This document shows, piece after piece, positions 24,708-32,999 of a DNA stretch of 64,000 nt. A program made the translations under genes and the position numbers. Under the pieces are notes generated by a model. That model was not told the DNA's origin. It worked only from the letters and a program-made list of their open reading frames with translations, and ran no database searches. Source of the stretch: Pseudofulvibacter geojedonensis (GTDB taxonomy: Bacteria; Bacteroidota; Bacteroidia; Flavobacteriales; Flavobacteriaceae); NCBI RefSeq assembly GCF_042675745.1, contig NZ_JBHTJM010000009.1, positions 62,001 through 126,000 of the forward strand, given 5' to 3'. Position 1 is the stretch's first letter, and each line of letters starts with the position of its first letter.

Positions 24708-25244
24708 TTAAAAAGTCGTATCAGCTTGATGAACAATATCAATCAAACCTCCTAATAGCCTTACATACGAATGTAATTCTTTCGGAAGATTATCTAAGTC
24801 AGAGTCTATTGTCCAGAACTGTCTATTACCATCTTCGTTATACTCTAAATAATAAATAGGTTGATCATGACTACCCGGAAAACCAATTGTATGTCCAGTA
24901 ATAGAATTTAATGTAGGTAATGGCAGCTCATTATAAAGCCTCAATAAATCTAAACGTATATTTGGCAAAGTAACTTGATGTTTAAATATTCCTTTAAAAA
25001 ATTCATTACTACTTGGTTTATCATTAGTAACATCTTCTAACAAAGTTTTCCCGTTAAATTGATATACTTCAACACATAAGTTTGTTTCACATCTCGGATA
25101 ATACATCCCAAAAACAATTATTTTGGGTTCGCTATCTACCTCTACAGATCTTAAGTTATCATCAATATTTAACACATCATCACCAGTAGAGCAAGATGTA
25201 AATAACAAGAATGCTATTAGTGTAAAAAAAGCTATTTTTTTCAT
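24708..25244 (-). CDS. Hypothetical lipoprotein, 178 aa
   Basis: The start ATG at 25244 gives a clean lipoprotein signal peptide (MKKIAFFTLIAF, ending LLFTSC, lipobox Cys18). The frame extends further upstream, but only with residues that do not suit a signal peptide. The mature part begins STGDDVLNIDDN (acidic). It has two Cys close together in PRCETNLC and a C-terminal hydrophobic LLGGLIDIVHQ. I do not recognise the family. It stands between two terminators and so is probably transcribed alone. Confidence 0.7.
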   Translation of the reverse strand: MKKIAFFTLIAFLLFTSCSTGDDVLNIDDNLRSVEVDSEPKIIVFGMYYPRCETNLCVEVYQFNGKTLLEDVTNDKPSSNEFFKGIFKHQVTLPNIRLDLLRLYNELPLPTLNSITGHTIGFPGSHDQPIYYLEYNEDGNRQFWTIDSDLDNLPKELHSYVRLLGGLIDIVHQADTTF

Positions 25245-25325
25245 AGTAAAATATTTATTGGTTATAAATATTTTAGTCGAACCAACCACAAAAACTTACA
25301 CTAAAACTCTGAATATCAAACATCA

Positions 25326-25356
25326 AACAAAAAAGAGCGAGTTGTAACTCGCTCTC
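25326..25356 (-). terminator. Intrinsic terminator of the HMA gene
   Basis: On the minus strand GAGCGAGTT and AACTCGCTC form a 9-bp stem with a 2-bp centre, followed by TTTTTTG, 22 bp after the stop of the HMA-domain gene. Confidence 0.85.
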
Positions 25357-25377
25357 TTATTTATCATTTTTTATTGT

Positions 25378-25821
25378 CTAGCTCTTTTTTGAAGAACATT
25401 TAGTTTGACATTCTTTACTTGAGCTTACACAAGATTTTTCTTGTTTCTTATTACAACATTCTTTAGCACAACCTGGTTTACAATTTCTATCTCTTTCGTA
25501 CTTACAGCAACCGTGTAAAGCTTCATAGGTTTCATCTTTTGCTCTTACTAATTCGGTATCATGACCAATACTAGCGATTACCTTCTGAACACCTTTAGAA
25601 TCGGTTTTAAACTCATTAACCAAAACTGTTAACTTTTTCGATTCTACATCCCAATTTGCCATTTTTACTCCTTTAACAGAAAATGCGGCTTTCTCAATAC
25701 GCTTTTTACACATATCACAATTACCAGCTACAGCAATTTCTAACTTTCTTTTTTTAGATTTTTCTTGAGCAAAACCTAAACCTGCTACTAATACTAATAA
25801 TAAAATAATTAACTTTTTCAT
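25378..25821 (-). CDS. Secreted HMA-domain metal-binding protein with Cys-rich tail, 147 aa
   Basis: A signal peptide (residues 1-18, ending GFAQ) is followed by a heavy-metal-associated domain with the CxxC site GNCDMCKKR (about residue 34), then a tail with about a dozen Cys (HGCCKYE, CKPGCAKECC, CVSSS, CQTKC). It probably binds copper or another soft metal in the periplasm. It follows the TonB-dependent receptor by 27 bp on the same strand, and the HYC_CC_PP-type gene lies further upstream. The metal is inferred, not shown. Confidence 0.85.
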   Translation of the reverse strand: MKKLIILLLVLVAGLGFAQEKSKKRKLEIAVAGNCDMCKKRIEKAAFSVKGVKMANWDVESKKLTVLVNEFKTDSKGVQKVIASIGHDTELVRAKDETYEALHGCCKYERDRNCKPGCAKECCNKKQEKSCVSSSKECQTKCSSKKS

Positions 25822-25848
25822 TTTTATATTTCTATTGTTTTAAATTTC

Positions 25849-28092
25849 TTAATTTACTTTTAAACGAATTCCTGTATACACTCTAGCTCCTTGAATTGGC
25901 GCATATATCATTGTACTATCAAAATAAGCTCCAAACGGGTCAATTGCAGCATTTATTGGGTTATCTTGTTTATATCCCAATAAATTTTCTGCTCCTAAAT
26001 ACACTTCAAAATGCTTAGAAAAAACCTTGGTGACTTGAGCATTGACTTGACTAAACGGATTACTCTCTGTAGGTAATTGATACTCAACTGGATTAACCTG
26101 AGTTTGTGGTAAGCGCTGTTTACCAATCCAATTCCAAGTTACATCAAACTTCCATTGCTTCCCTTTTCCTTTAATCGGACAGCTCTCATAAGACAAATTA
26201 GAAAATACTCTATGCTTAGCTAATAAAGGTTTACTAAGGCTTCCATTTTCATAGTCTACATTTACATCGTAATATTTATACGACAATCTAAAATCTACTG
26301 TTCCTAATAATCTGTAATCTAAATCTGCCTGAAAGCTTTTCGCTATTGATTTTCCGTCTAAATTATAAAAACGAACCTCCTGCGGACTGTGATCTACATC
26401 TACTACTGCTTGATTCTTAAAATCTGTAATATAATAATCTAAAGATATACGTCCTGCTCTATCAAACAGCCTAAATCCTTGCAGAAAACTCCCACCAAAA
26501 TTCCAAGCTATTTCTGGATTCAATCCGTAAATTTCTCCATCTGTATCAATTATTGAAAAATTTCTAGACGAAGCAAAATACTGCTGATTTTCAGCAAAAA
26601 TATTAGCACTGCGTTTCCCTCTTCCTGCAGAAGCCCTTATTACAGCTTTCTCCCAAGGATTATAACGCATATGTAATCTTGGCGTAATAAATTCTCCTAA
26701 CAAATTATGAGTATCTGCCCTTACACCAGCTACCAGACTAAAATTGTCTCCATTATCAAAAGTGTACTCAAAAAAACTACCCAGAGATCTCTCGTATCTG
26801 CCAAAACTATTTGTACTTACTAATTCATCATAATTATCATAGGTAAAGCTCAATCCAGTTTTAAATTTATGCTTAGTATTATATAATATTGAATTATAAA
26901 CAAAATTACTATACCAACTTTTATGAGTAATATAATAATCTCTTAAACCAAAATAAGAATCTTGATCATGTAAACTAAATGAATTTTGAAACCCAAAACT
27001 TTTATAGGGTTGATCTTTAAAAACGTATCCTGTTTTATTAGACACATCTAAACGTTTAGTTTTTATTTCACTACCCCATATCGTAGTGCTTTTTTTGTCT
27101 GTTTCTGGATCAAAATTTATCTGTCCAGCCACTTTACTGTCATTCATATAACGTAAATCAAAAAAGCTAACCCAACCTGTTTCTTCATTAGCATACTGCC
27201 AACGATTCATTAAGTTTACTTGATTCATTAAAGGAGCATCCATAAAGCCATCATCATTTTGATCTTTTCTCCAACTTCTATTATTAATATGAGCGTATAA
27301 ACCTGTACTCCATTTATCATTTAACTTCTGATTAAAATGAGTATTTAACTCTAGTCTCCCATCAATAGAAGCATATGTGTTTAAGAAAAATTGATCATCT
27401 GTCAATGGTTTCTTAAGCTCGGTATTAATTTGACCAGCTATACTTTCAAAACCATTCACCACACTACCTGCTCCTTTGGTTATTTGAATACTCTCTAACC
27501 AGGTACCTGGCGTAAATGTAAGCCCATAAGCTTGTGAAGCTCCTCTAACACTCGGAATATTCTCTTGAGTAATTAATATATACGGATTTGTTAAACCCAA
27601 CATTTTAATTTGCTTGGTACCTGTTACTGCATCAGAAAAGTTAACATCTACAGATGGGTTGGTTTCAAAACTTTCTGACAGGTTACAACAAGCTGCTTTT
27701 AACAACTCTTTTTCGTTTATCTTAACAACATTTTTAGGGTTTAAGAACGATACTTCTGTAGCTTTCTTTTCTGCAGTTACTATCACTTCCTCTAACTCGT
27801 CTGAGGGTTCAAAATTTATTTCAATGTTTTGTGATTTATCTATTTTAATTCTTCTAGTTTTATAACCTACGTAACTCACTACTAAGATTCCACTTTCAGA
27901 ATTCAATGCTATTTTAAATTTTCCATCTATATCGGTAACAGTTCCTACAGATGTGCCTTGCCAATATACATTGGCTCCAAAAACTGGTATAAGATTTCCT
28001 TCTTCACCTTCTACCACCTTACCAGTTACATACTCTTGAGATAACATTGCTAGAGGCAAAAGCAATGCCAAGTATACTATTATTTTTTGCAT
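25849..28092 (-). CDS. TonB-dependent receptor with CarboxypepD_reg-like domain, 747 aa
   Basis: Outer-membrane active transporter. A signal peptide (about 1-18) is followed by a carboxypeptidase-regulatory-like beta domain (about 20-105: VTGKVVEGEEGN, GTVTDIDGKF, LVVSYVGYKTR), a plug domain (about 115-230, with ITKGAGSVVNGFESIAGQIN) and a long barrel ending in ARVYTGIRLKVN. It is not a SusC-type receptor, as it is shorter and has no SusD partner. Two adjacent Cys near residue 134 (KAACCNLSES) sit in the plug. The HMA protein downstream and the Cys-rich protein upstream suggest a metal or metallophore substrate. Confidence 0.92.
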   Translation of the reverse strand: MQKIIVYLALLLPLAMLSQEYVTGKVVEGEEGNLIPVFGANVYWQGTSVGTVTDIDGKFKIALNSESGILVVSYVGYKTRRIKIDKSQNIEINFEPSDELEEVIVTAEKKATEVSFLNPKNVVKINEKELLKAACCNLSESFETNPSVDVNFSDAVTGTKQIKMLGLTNPYILITQENIPSVRGASQAYGLTFTPGTWLESIQITKGAGSVVNGFESIAGQINTELKKPLTDDQFFLNTYASIDGRLELNTHFNQKLNDKWSTGLYAHINNRSWRKDQNDDGFMDAPLMNQVNLMNRWQYANEETGWVSFFDLRYMNDSKVAGQINFDPETDKKSTTIWGSEIKTKRLDVSNKTGYVFKDQPYKSFGFQNSFSLHDQDSYFGLRDYYITHKSWYSNFVYNSILYNTKHKFKTGLSFTYDNYDELVSTNSFGRYERSLGSFFEYTFDNGDNFSLVAGVRADTHNLLGEFITPRLHMRYNPWEKAVIRASAGRGKRSANIFAENQQYFASSRNFSIIDTDGEIYGLNPEIAWNFGGSFLQGFRLFDRAGRISLDYYITDFKNQAVVDVDHSPQEVRFYNLDGKSIAKSFQADLDYRLLGTVDFRLSYKYYDVNVDYENGSLSKPLLAKHRVFSNLSYESCPIKGKGKQWKFDVTWNWIGKQRLPQTQVNPVEYQLPTESNPFSQVNAQVTKVFSKHFEVYLGAENLLGYKQDNPINAAIDPFGAYFDSTMIYAPIQGARVYTGIRLKVN

Positions 28093-28181
28093 TAAATATT
28101 TTAATTAATTGATATTATAAATTAATCATGATCGCTTCAGCTAATTCAACGAACATTTAACTCTAATAATAAATCAACTAA

Positions 28182-28595
28182 TTAGGCGTAAAAAACGAGG
28201 GAACAATGAAGTTTATATAAAGGGGGAGCATTACTTTGAAAAGTATAATATGGTAATGCTGTTTTCTTTAATTGTTCTGATTCATAAAATTGATGAGTTT
28301 CAAAATTTGGAAGAATTGCGTTTACTACAAAAAACTCCACAGATGTATTCAATGTGGTATCATCATCTACCTCATTAAAATCTATTTGTTCATCATCACA
28401 ACAATCATTAGGTATATCTTTCTCTTCGCTACAACATTTATCCTCAACAGCTTCTTCTTCACAGACGATATCTGTTAACAATGTAGACACACTTTCTAGT
28501 TCACCTCCACAATAATGAAGGTTTACAGCAAAACCTCCACTTATAGATAAATAAAGGATCGATAGGAAAATTGCTATTTGCTTCTTAAAAGGCAT
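28182..28595 (-). CDS. HYC_CC_PP-type small secreted protein, 137 aa
   Basis: Short protein with an N-terminal hydrophobic segment (KQIAIFLSILYLSIS) and, in order, the motifs LHYCGG, KCCSE/DCCDD and NAPPLYKLHC that characterise the HYC_CC_PP family of Bacteroidota, often encoded beside metal-linked TonB receptors. The ATG at 28595 is preferred over 28613 because a TATATTTG element occupies 28607-28600. The centre is very acidic. It probably handles metals with the receptor and HMA protein, but that is inference from context. Confidence 0.8.
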   Translation of the reverse strand: MPFKKQIAIFLSILYLSISGGFAVNLHYCGGELESVSTLLTDIVCEEEAVEDKCCSEEKDIPNDCCDDEQIDFNEVDDDTTLNTSVEFFVVNAILPNFETHQFYESEQLKKTALPYYTFQSNAPPLYKLHCSLVFYA

Positions 28596-28599
28596 ACAG

Positions 28600-28607
28600 C
28601 AAATATA
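28600..28607 (-). promoter_or_regulatory. Minus-7 element just before the HYC_CC_PP gene
   Basis: TATATTTG on the minus strand, ending 4 bp before the ATG at 28595. It supports that start and a nearly leaderless mRNA. No clear TTG at the usual spacing. Confidence 0.4.
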
Positions 28608-28629
28608 TAACATAAAATTTTAACTTATG

Positions 28630-29064
28630 TTAATCTTTCTTCAAAAACTCTTGATAATAGAACGCAGGAACTAGTAATAATAAAAATAATGGCTGAATTA
28701 AAAACCTACGCACATAAAAGAAACTCAAGTACCAATCTCTATCTAAATCAAAAAGAATTAAAATATAAGCCGTTAACAATATAAGTGAAATTACAACAAA
28801 AAACAGCACACTAAATCTTAATACTTTTCTACCAAATAATAAAGTTAATATGAAAATAGATACAGTTGAGTTAATGATATAGCGAAATATAGTACTAAAT
28901 ATTAATTTAGTAAAACTATACTTTGGGGGATCTTGACTTAAGTAATCTAACTTAAAGAATTGTAAAAAAGGGTCGTAAAACAACTTCTTTTCAAAAAGTC
29001 TAATAGAAACTAGAATTAAAAGCAATATTGCTATAGCTAGTATGTTTTTTTTTCTAAACTGCAT
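28630..29064 (-). CDS. Exosortase F system-associated membrane protein, 144 aa
   Basis: Small membrane protein with four hydrophobic helices (about 10-22, 48-65, 75-103, 118-136). The layout, with YDPFLQFFKLDYL in the first loop, and the overlap of 11 bp with xrtF match the exosortase F-associated family (TIGR04127) that accompanies XrtF in flavobacteria. Its role is unknown, and it may be a partner or substrate-handling subunit of the protease. It is translationally coupled to xrtF by the overlap. Confidence 0.88.
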   Translation of the reverse strand: MQFRKKNILAIAILLLILVSIRLFEKKLFYDPFLQFFKLDYLSQDPPKYSFTKLIFSTIFRYIINSTVSIFILTLLFGRKVLRFSVLFFVVISLILLTAYILILFDLDRDWYLSFFYVRRFLIQPLFLLLLVPAFYYQEFLKKD

Positions 29065-29590
29065 CTTGTGTTTTCTTTACATATCTAACCCAATAAACCC
29101 ACAATAAAAAAACCGCACCATAAATTATACCTGGAAATACAACTCCATGAAGCACATGAGTATAACTAGGATAATGATACAATATAGCAGTTAAAAACAC
29201 TATTCTTAACAGGTTTACCACATAGATAAATACCAATCCTGCTAGCAAAAACAAAATAGTTGACTTTAATCGTTTTGCAAAAGACAAAACAAATGAAACA
29301 AACAAAATCATTATGCTCATAGCATTGCAACCTTCTGTTATGAATGAAGTGAATTTACCCCTAACAATAAGTTTAATTATCTTCTCTTTTTCTACAGATT
29401 CTCCATAAGTTTCATAACCTATAGAATTCAAAATTACTATAGACTGATCTGTAATAAAACCAGAGAAAGAGTCTAAACCAACTTGCTCTTTTAAATAAAA
29501 CGAATAGAATAAAGAGAATACCACATAGCTCGATACAAAAACAGCGATAAACCGTATTACTCCTCTATTTTCTTGAATTATTTTATTCAT
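29054..29590 (-). CDS. xrtF: Exosortase XrtF, 178 aa
   Basis: Multi-pass membrane cysteine transpeptidase of the exosortase/archaeosortase family, predicted to cut C-terminal sorting signals. The catalytic triad is visible: Cys88 in TEGCNAMS, Arg129 in NLLRIVF and His148 in HVLHGVVFPG. About five helices. The size and the associated downstream protein identify the XrtF type (TIGR04128). The ATG at 29590 is preferred, because the frame extends to a TTG at 29653 through a polar stretch that does not fit. No PEP-CTERM-like substrate gene is seen in the window. Confidence 0.92.
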   Translation of the reverse strand: MNKIIQENRGVIRFIAVFVSSYVVFSLFYSFYLKEQVGLDSFSGFITDQSIVILNSIGYETYGESVEKEKIIKLIVRGKFTSFITEGCNAMSIMILFVSFVLSFAKRLKSTILFLLAGLVFIYVVNLLRIVFLTAILYHYPSYTHVLHGVVFPGIIYGAVFLLWVYWVRYVKKTQDAV

Positions 29591-29637
29591 ATCATCACAA
29601 ATTAACGAATTTAAAATAGTATTCTGTTTGTTTCTAT

Positions 29638-29645
29638 TATTTTTG
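29638..29645 (+). promoter_or_regulatory. Minus-7 element of the GAF gene
   Basis: TATTTTTG matches TAnnTTTG, 31 bp before the ATG of the GAF-domain gene. No TTG at the usual spacing. Confidence 0.4.
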
Positions 29646-29676
29646 TCGACCAAGTTTTTATTAAAAAGTAATAGCT

Positions 29677-30171
29677 ATGAATCAGTTTGAAAATTTAAAA
29701 CCATTAGTTTCTACCATAACTAGAGATATCACTTTATCTGTTTTTGACCGTTTAAAAGGTGTTTGTCAATTATTACAAGACCACTTAGACGCTTACGATT
29801 GGGTTGGTTTTTATTTTGCTAATCATGAAAAGAAAACACTTCATTTAAGTGCTTATGTTGGAGAACCTACAGATCATTTAACAATTCCATTTGGAAAAGG
29901 AATTTGTGGGCAAGTAGCCGAAAGTAATGATAATTTTGTTGTGCCAGACGTAAAAGCTCAAGATAACTACATAGCTTGTAGTATTACTGTAAAAGCTGAA
30001 ATTGTTGTACCTATATTTATTAATGGAAAAAACATTGGACAAATAGATATTGATTCTAAAACAATTAATCCTTTTAATGAAGATGATGAGCGTTTTCTAG
30101 AATTTGCTTGTAAAGAAGTAGCTAACTTACTGGACGGCATTGAAATAGACTCTCTTTTATTAGAAGAATAA
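29677..30171 (+). CDS. GAF-domain protein related to free methionine-R-sulfoxide reductase, 164 aa
   Basis: A single GAF domain resembling fRMsr (MsrC/YebR): YDWVGFYFA, PFGKGICGQVAE, NYIACS and IVVPIFINGKNIGQIDIDS. Two of the three functional Cys are kept with the correct 24-residue spacing (GIC and IAC), but the third, ten residues before GIC, is His. Reductase activity is therefore possible but not certain. It is divergent from xrtF, an arrangement I recall from other flavobacterial genomes. Confidence 0.85.
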   Translation: MNQFENLKPLVSTITRDITLSVFDRLKGVCQLLQDHLDAYDWVGFYFANHEKKTLHLSAYVGEPTDHLTIPFGKGICGQVAESNDNFVVPDVKAQDNYIACSITVKAEIVVPIFINGKNIGQIDIDSKTINPFNEDDERFLEFACKEVANLLDGIEIDSLLLEE

Positions 30172-30184
30172 TACATTATCTTAC

Positions 30185-30204
30185 CCCTCTCCTTCCGGAG
30201 AGGG
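30185..30204. repeat. GC-rich hairpin between the GAF gene and purH
   Basis: CCCTCTCC and GGAGAGGG form an 8-bp stem with a TTCC loop, conspicuously GC-rich in an AT-rich gap. There is no T run after it, so it is not a typical intrinsic terminator. It may be a dispersed intergenic repeat. Confidence 0.5.
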
Positions 30205-30233
30205 AATTATTAATTAAAATATCTATTAACTTA

Positions 30234-30263
30234 TTGTTATTTCATTGTTTAGCTGTATTTTTG
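30234..30263 (+). promoter_or_regulatory. Promoter of purH
   Basis: TTG at 30234-30236, a 19-bp spacer and TATTTTTG at 30256-30263, the full flavobacterial consensus, 28 bp before the ATG. Confidence 0.8.
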
Positions 30264-30291
30264 CACCTTTCTTAAAAACAACACAACAACA

Positions 30292-31815
30292 ATGAACACA
30301 AAAGCAATTAAATCGGCATTAATATCGGTTTTTCACAAAGATGGTTTAGCGCCAATCGTTCAAAAATTAGATGAGCTAGGTGTAACTATTTATTCTACAG
30401 GAGGTACAGAAAAATTTATAAATGAATTGGGTATTTCTGTAGTGCCTGTAGAAGAAGCTACCTCTTATCCTTCTATTTTAGGAGGTAGAGTTAAAACATT
30501 ACACCCTAAAGTTTTTGGAGGAATATTAAACCGTCAAGATAATTCTAGTGATGTTGCTGAAATGGAAGAGTATAACATCCCTCAGTTAGATTTAGTAATT
30601 GTTGATTTATATCCTTTCGAAAAAACAGTTGCTTCTGGAGCTTCTGAACAAGATATTATTGAGAAAATAGATATTGGAGGTATTTCTTTAATTCGTGCCG
30701 CTGCAAAGAACTTTAAAGACACCGTTATTGTTTCTTCTATGGAACAATACGACGACTTCTTAAACCTAATATCAGAAAATAACGGAGAAACTACTATAGC
30801 AGATAGAAAGAAGTTAGCAGCTAAAGCTTTTAATATATCTTCTCATTACGATACAGCTATCTTTAATTATTTTAACGAAGAAGAAGTAGTTTACAAGGCT
30901 AGTGAACAACAAGGTAAAGTATTACGATACGGAGAGAACCCTCATCAGAAAGGATTCTTCTTTGGAGATTTTGATGCTATGTTTGATAAGTTACACGGAA
31001 AAGAGTTGTCGTACAACAACTTATTAGATGTTGATGCTGCTGTTAATTTAATAAACGAATTTAAAGGAGAAGCACCTACTTTTGCTATCTTAAAACATAA
31101 CAACGCTTGTGGGTTTGCACAAAGAGAAACAATAAGTCAAGCATACTCTGATGCTTTAGCAGGCGATCCTACTTCTGCATTTGGTGGTATTTTAATAGCC
31201 AACACAACTATCGATAAAGAAACTGCAGAAAAAATTCACGAATTATTCTGTGAAGTAGTCATTGCTCCTTCTTTTGATACTGATGCTTTAGAAACTTTAA
31301 AGGGTAAAAAAAATAGGATATTACTAGTTCAGAAAGATATTGAATTACCAACTACAAACGTTAGAACTTGTTTAAATGGAGTATTAGTTCAAGACAAAGA
31401 CAATGTTACAGATGCTAAATCTCAATTAGAAAATAAAACTAATGCAGTTGCTACAGACAAACAAATAGACGATTTATTATTTGCCTCTAAAATCTGTAAG
31501 CACACCAAATCTAACACTATCGTTTTAGTAAAAGACAAGCAATTATGTGCAAGTGGTACAGGACAAACTTCTAGAGTAGATGCTTTATGTCAGGCCATTG
31601 AAAAAGCTCATAAATTTAATTTTGATTTAAACGGAGCTGTTATGGCTAGTGATGCTTTCTTCCCTTTCCCAGATTGTGTAGAAATTGCAGACAAAGCTGG
31701 TATTAAAGCTGTTATTCAACCAGGAGGTTCAATTAAAGATCAATTAAGTATTGACTATTGTAATGAAAATGACATAGCAATGGTATTTACTGGAACGCGT
31801 CATTTTAAACACTAA
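30292..31815 (+). CDS. purH: Bifunctional AICAR transformylase/IMP cyclohydrolase PurH, 507 aa
   Basis: Catalyses the last two steps of IMP synthesis. The N-terminal MGS-like cyclohydrolase domain (about 1-200; STGGTEKFI, GGRVKTLHPKVFGG) is followed by the AICAR transformylase domain (about 205-507; LRYGENPHQKG, LKHNNACGFA, DAFFPFPD, IQPGGSIKDQ). Full length. Own promoter and terminator; upstream neighbour of the mre operon. Confidence 0.97.
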   Translation: MNTKAIKSALISVFHKDGLAPIVQKLDELGVTIYSTGGTEKFINELGISVVPVEEATSYPSILGGRVKTLHPKVFGGILNRQDNSSDVAEMEEYNIPQLDLVIVDLYPFEKTVASGASEQDIIEKIDIGGISLIRAAAKNFKDTVIVSSMEQYDDFLNLISENNGETTIADRKKLAAKAFNISSHYDTAIFNYFNEEEVVYKASEQQGKVLRYGENPHQKGFFFGDFDAMFDKLHGKELSYNNLLDVDAAVNLINEFKGEAPTFAILKHNNACGFAQRETISQAYSDALAGDPTSAFGGILIANTTIDKETAEKIHELFCEVVIAPSFDTDALETLKGKKNRILLVQKDIELPTTNVRTCLNGVLVQDKDNVTDAKSQLENKTNAVATDKQIDDLLFASKICKHTKSNTIVLVKDKQLCASGTGQTSRVDALCQAIEKAHKFNFDLNGAVMASDAFFPFPDCVEIADKAGIKAVIQPGGSIKDQLSIDYCNENDIAMVFTGTRHFKH

Positions 31816-31840
31816 AAAGAACGAATTCAACTACATTATA

Positions 31841-31877
31841 TAGCCTCAAAAAAATATTTTTTTGAGGCTACTTTTTT
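31841..31877 (+). terminator. Intrinsic terminator after purH
   Basis: TAGCCTCAAAAAAA and TTTTTTTGAGGCTA form a 14-bp stem with a tiny loop, followed by CTTTTTT. Confidence 0.9.
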
Positions 31878-31908
31878 GTCAAAACTTAGAGTTATTTTAT
31901 TACCTTTG
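31876..31908 (+). promoter_or_regulatory. Promoter of the mreB operon
   Basis: TTG at 31876-31878 and TACCTTTG at 31901-31908, with a 22-bp spacer. The ATG lies 51 bp downstream. The minus-33 region overlaps the end of the purH terminator. Confidence 0.55.
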
Positions 31909-31959
31909 GTTAATTATAGTTTTTACACGTTTTACCCTTTTAAAATACTCTAATCATTT

Positions 31960-32988
31960 ATGGGATTTTTTGACTTTCTTACCGAAGAGATAGCCATCGA
32001 TTTAGGTACTGCAAACACCTTAATTATTCACAACGGAAAAGTAGTAGTAGATGCTCCATCTATTGTTGCTAGAGACCGAATATCTGGAAAAATTATTGCT
32101 GTGGGTCAAGAAGCCAATATGATGCAAGGTAAAACCCACGAAAACATTAAAACCATTCGTCCTTTAAAAGATGGAGTAATTGCAGATTTTGATGCTTCAG
32201 AAAAGATGCTAACCATGTTCATCAAGAACATTCCTACTCTTAAGAAAAAGTTATTCACTCCTTCATTACGTTTGGTTATTTGTATTCCTTCTGGTATTAC
32301 AGAAGTGGAAATGAGAGCAGTAAAAGAATCTGCCGAACGTGTTAATGGTAAAGAAGTTTACTTAATTCACGAGCCTATGGCTGCAGCAATTGGTATTGGT
32401 GTAGATATTATGCAGCCAAAAGGAAATATGATTGTAGACATAGGAGGTGGTACAACAGAAATTGCCGTTATTGCCCTTGGTGGTATTGTTTGCGATAAGT
32501 CTGTAAAAGTAGCGGGAGACGTATTTACTAATGACATAGTCTACTATATGCGTACTCAGCATAACTTATATGTTGGAGATAGGACTGCAGAAAAAATTAA
32601 AATTCAGATAGGTTCAGCAACAGAAGATCTAGATACACCTCCAGAGGACATGTCTGTTCAAGGTAGAGACTTATTAACTGGTAAACCAAAACAAGTTCAA
32701 ATATCTTACAGAGAAATTGCTAAAGCTCTTGATAAATCAATCTTACGCATTGAAGATGCTGTTATGGAAACCTTATCACAAACACCACCTGAATTGGCTG
32801 CAGATATTTATAATACTGGTATCTATTTAGCTGGTGGTGGTTCTATGTTAAGAGGTTTAGACAAACGTCTTTCTAAGAAAACTGATTTACCCGTTTATAT
32901 TGCCGAAGACCCTTTAAGAGCAGTTGTTAGAGGTACGGGTATTACCCTAAAAGACCTAAATCGCTACAAAAGTGTATTGATCAAGTAA
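31960..32988 (+). CDS. mreB: Rod-shape-determining actin homologue MreB, 342 aa
   Basis: Cytoplasmic actin-like ATPase that organises lateral wall synthesis. Phosphate-1 motif IDLGTANTLI, phosphate-2 MIVDIGGGTTEIAVIALGG and adenosine motif GIYLAGGGSMLRGLD are intact. A short N-terminal amphipathic stretch (GFFDFL) is present for membrane binding. First gene of mreB-mreC-mreD-mrdA-rodA. Confidence 0.98.
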   Translation: MGFFDFLTEEIAIDLGTANTLIIHNGKVVVDAPSIVARDRISGKIIAVGQEANMMQGKTHENIKTIRPLKDGVIADFDASEKMLTMFIKNIPTLKKKLFTPSLRLVICIPSGITEVEMRAVKESAERVNGKEVYLIHEPMAAAIGIGVDIMQPKGNMIVDIGGGTTEIAVIALGGIVCDKSVKVAGDVFTNDIVYYMRTQHNLYVGDRTAEKIKIQIGSATEDLDTPPEDMSVQGRDLLTGKPKQVQISYREIAKALDKSILRIEDAVMETLSQTPPELAADIYNTGIYLAGGGSMLRGLDKRLSKKTDLPVYIAEDPLRAVVRGTGITLKDLNRYKSVLIK

Positions 32989-32999
32989 TTTAACAAACA

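Noticed and set aside
28290..28478. Plus-strand frame opposite the HYC_CC_PP gene
   Set aside because: Antisense shadow of an acidic Cys-rich coding region with no promoter and no recognisable protein features.
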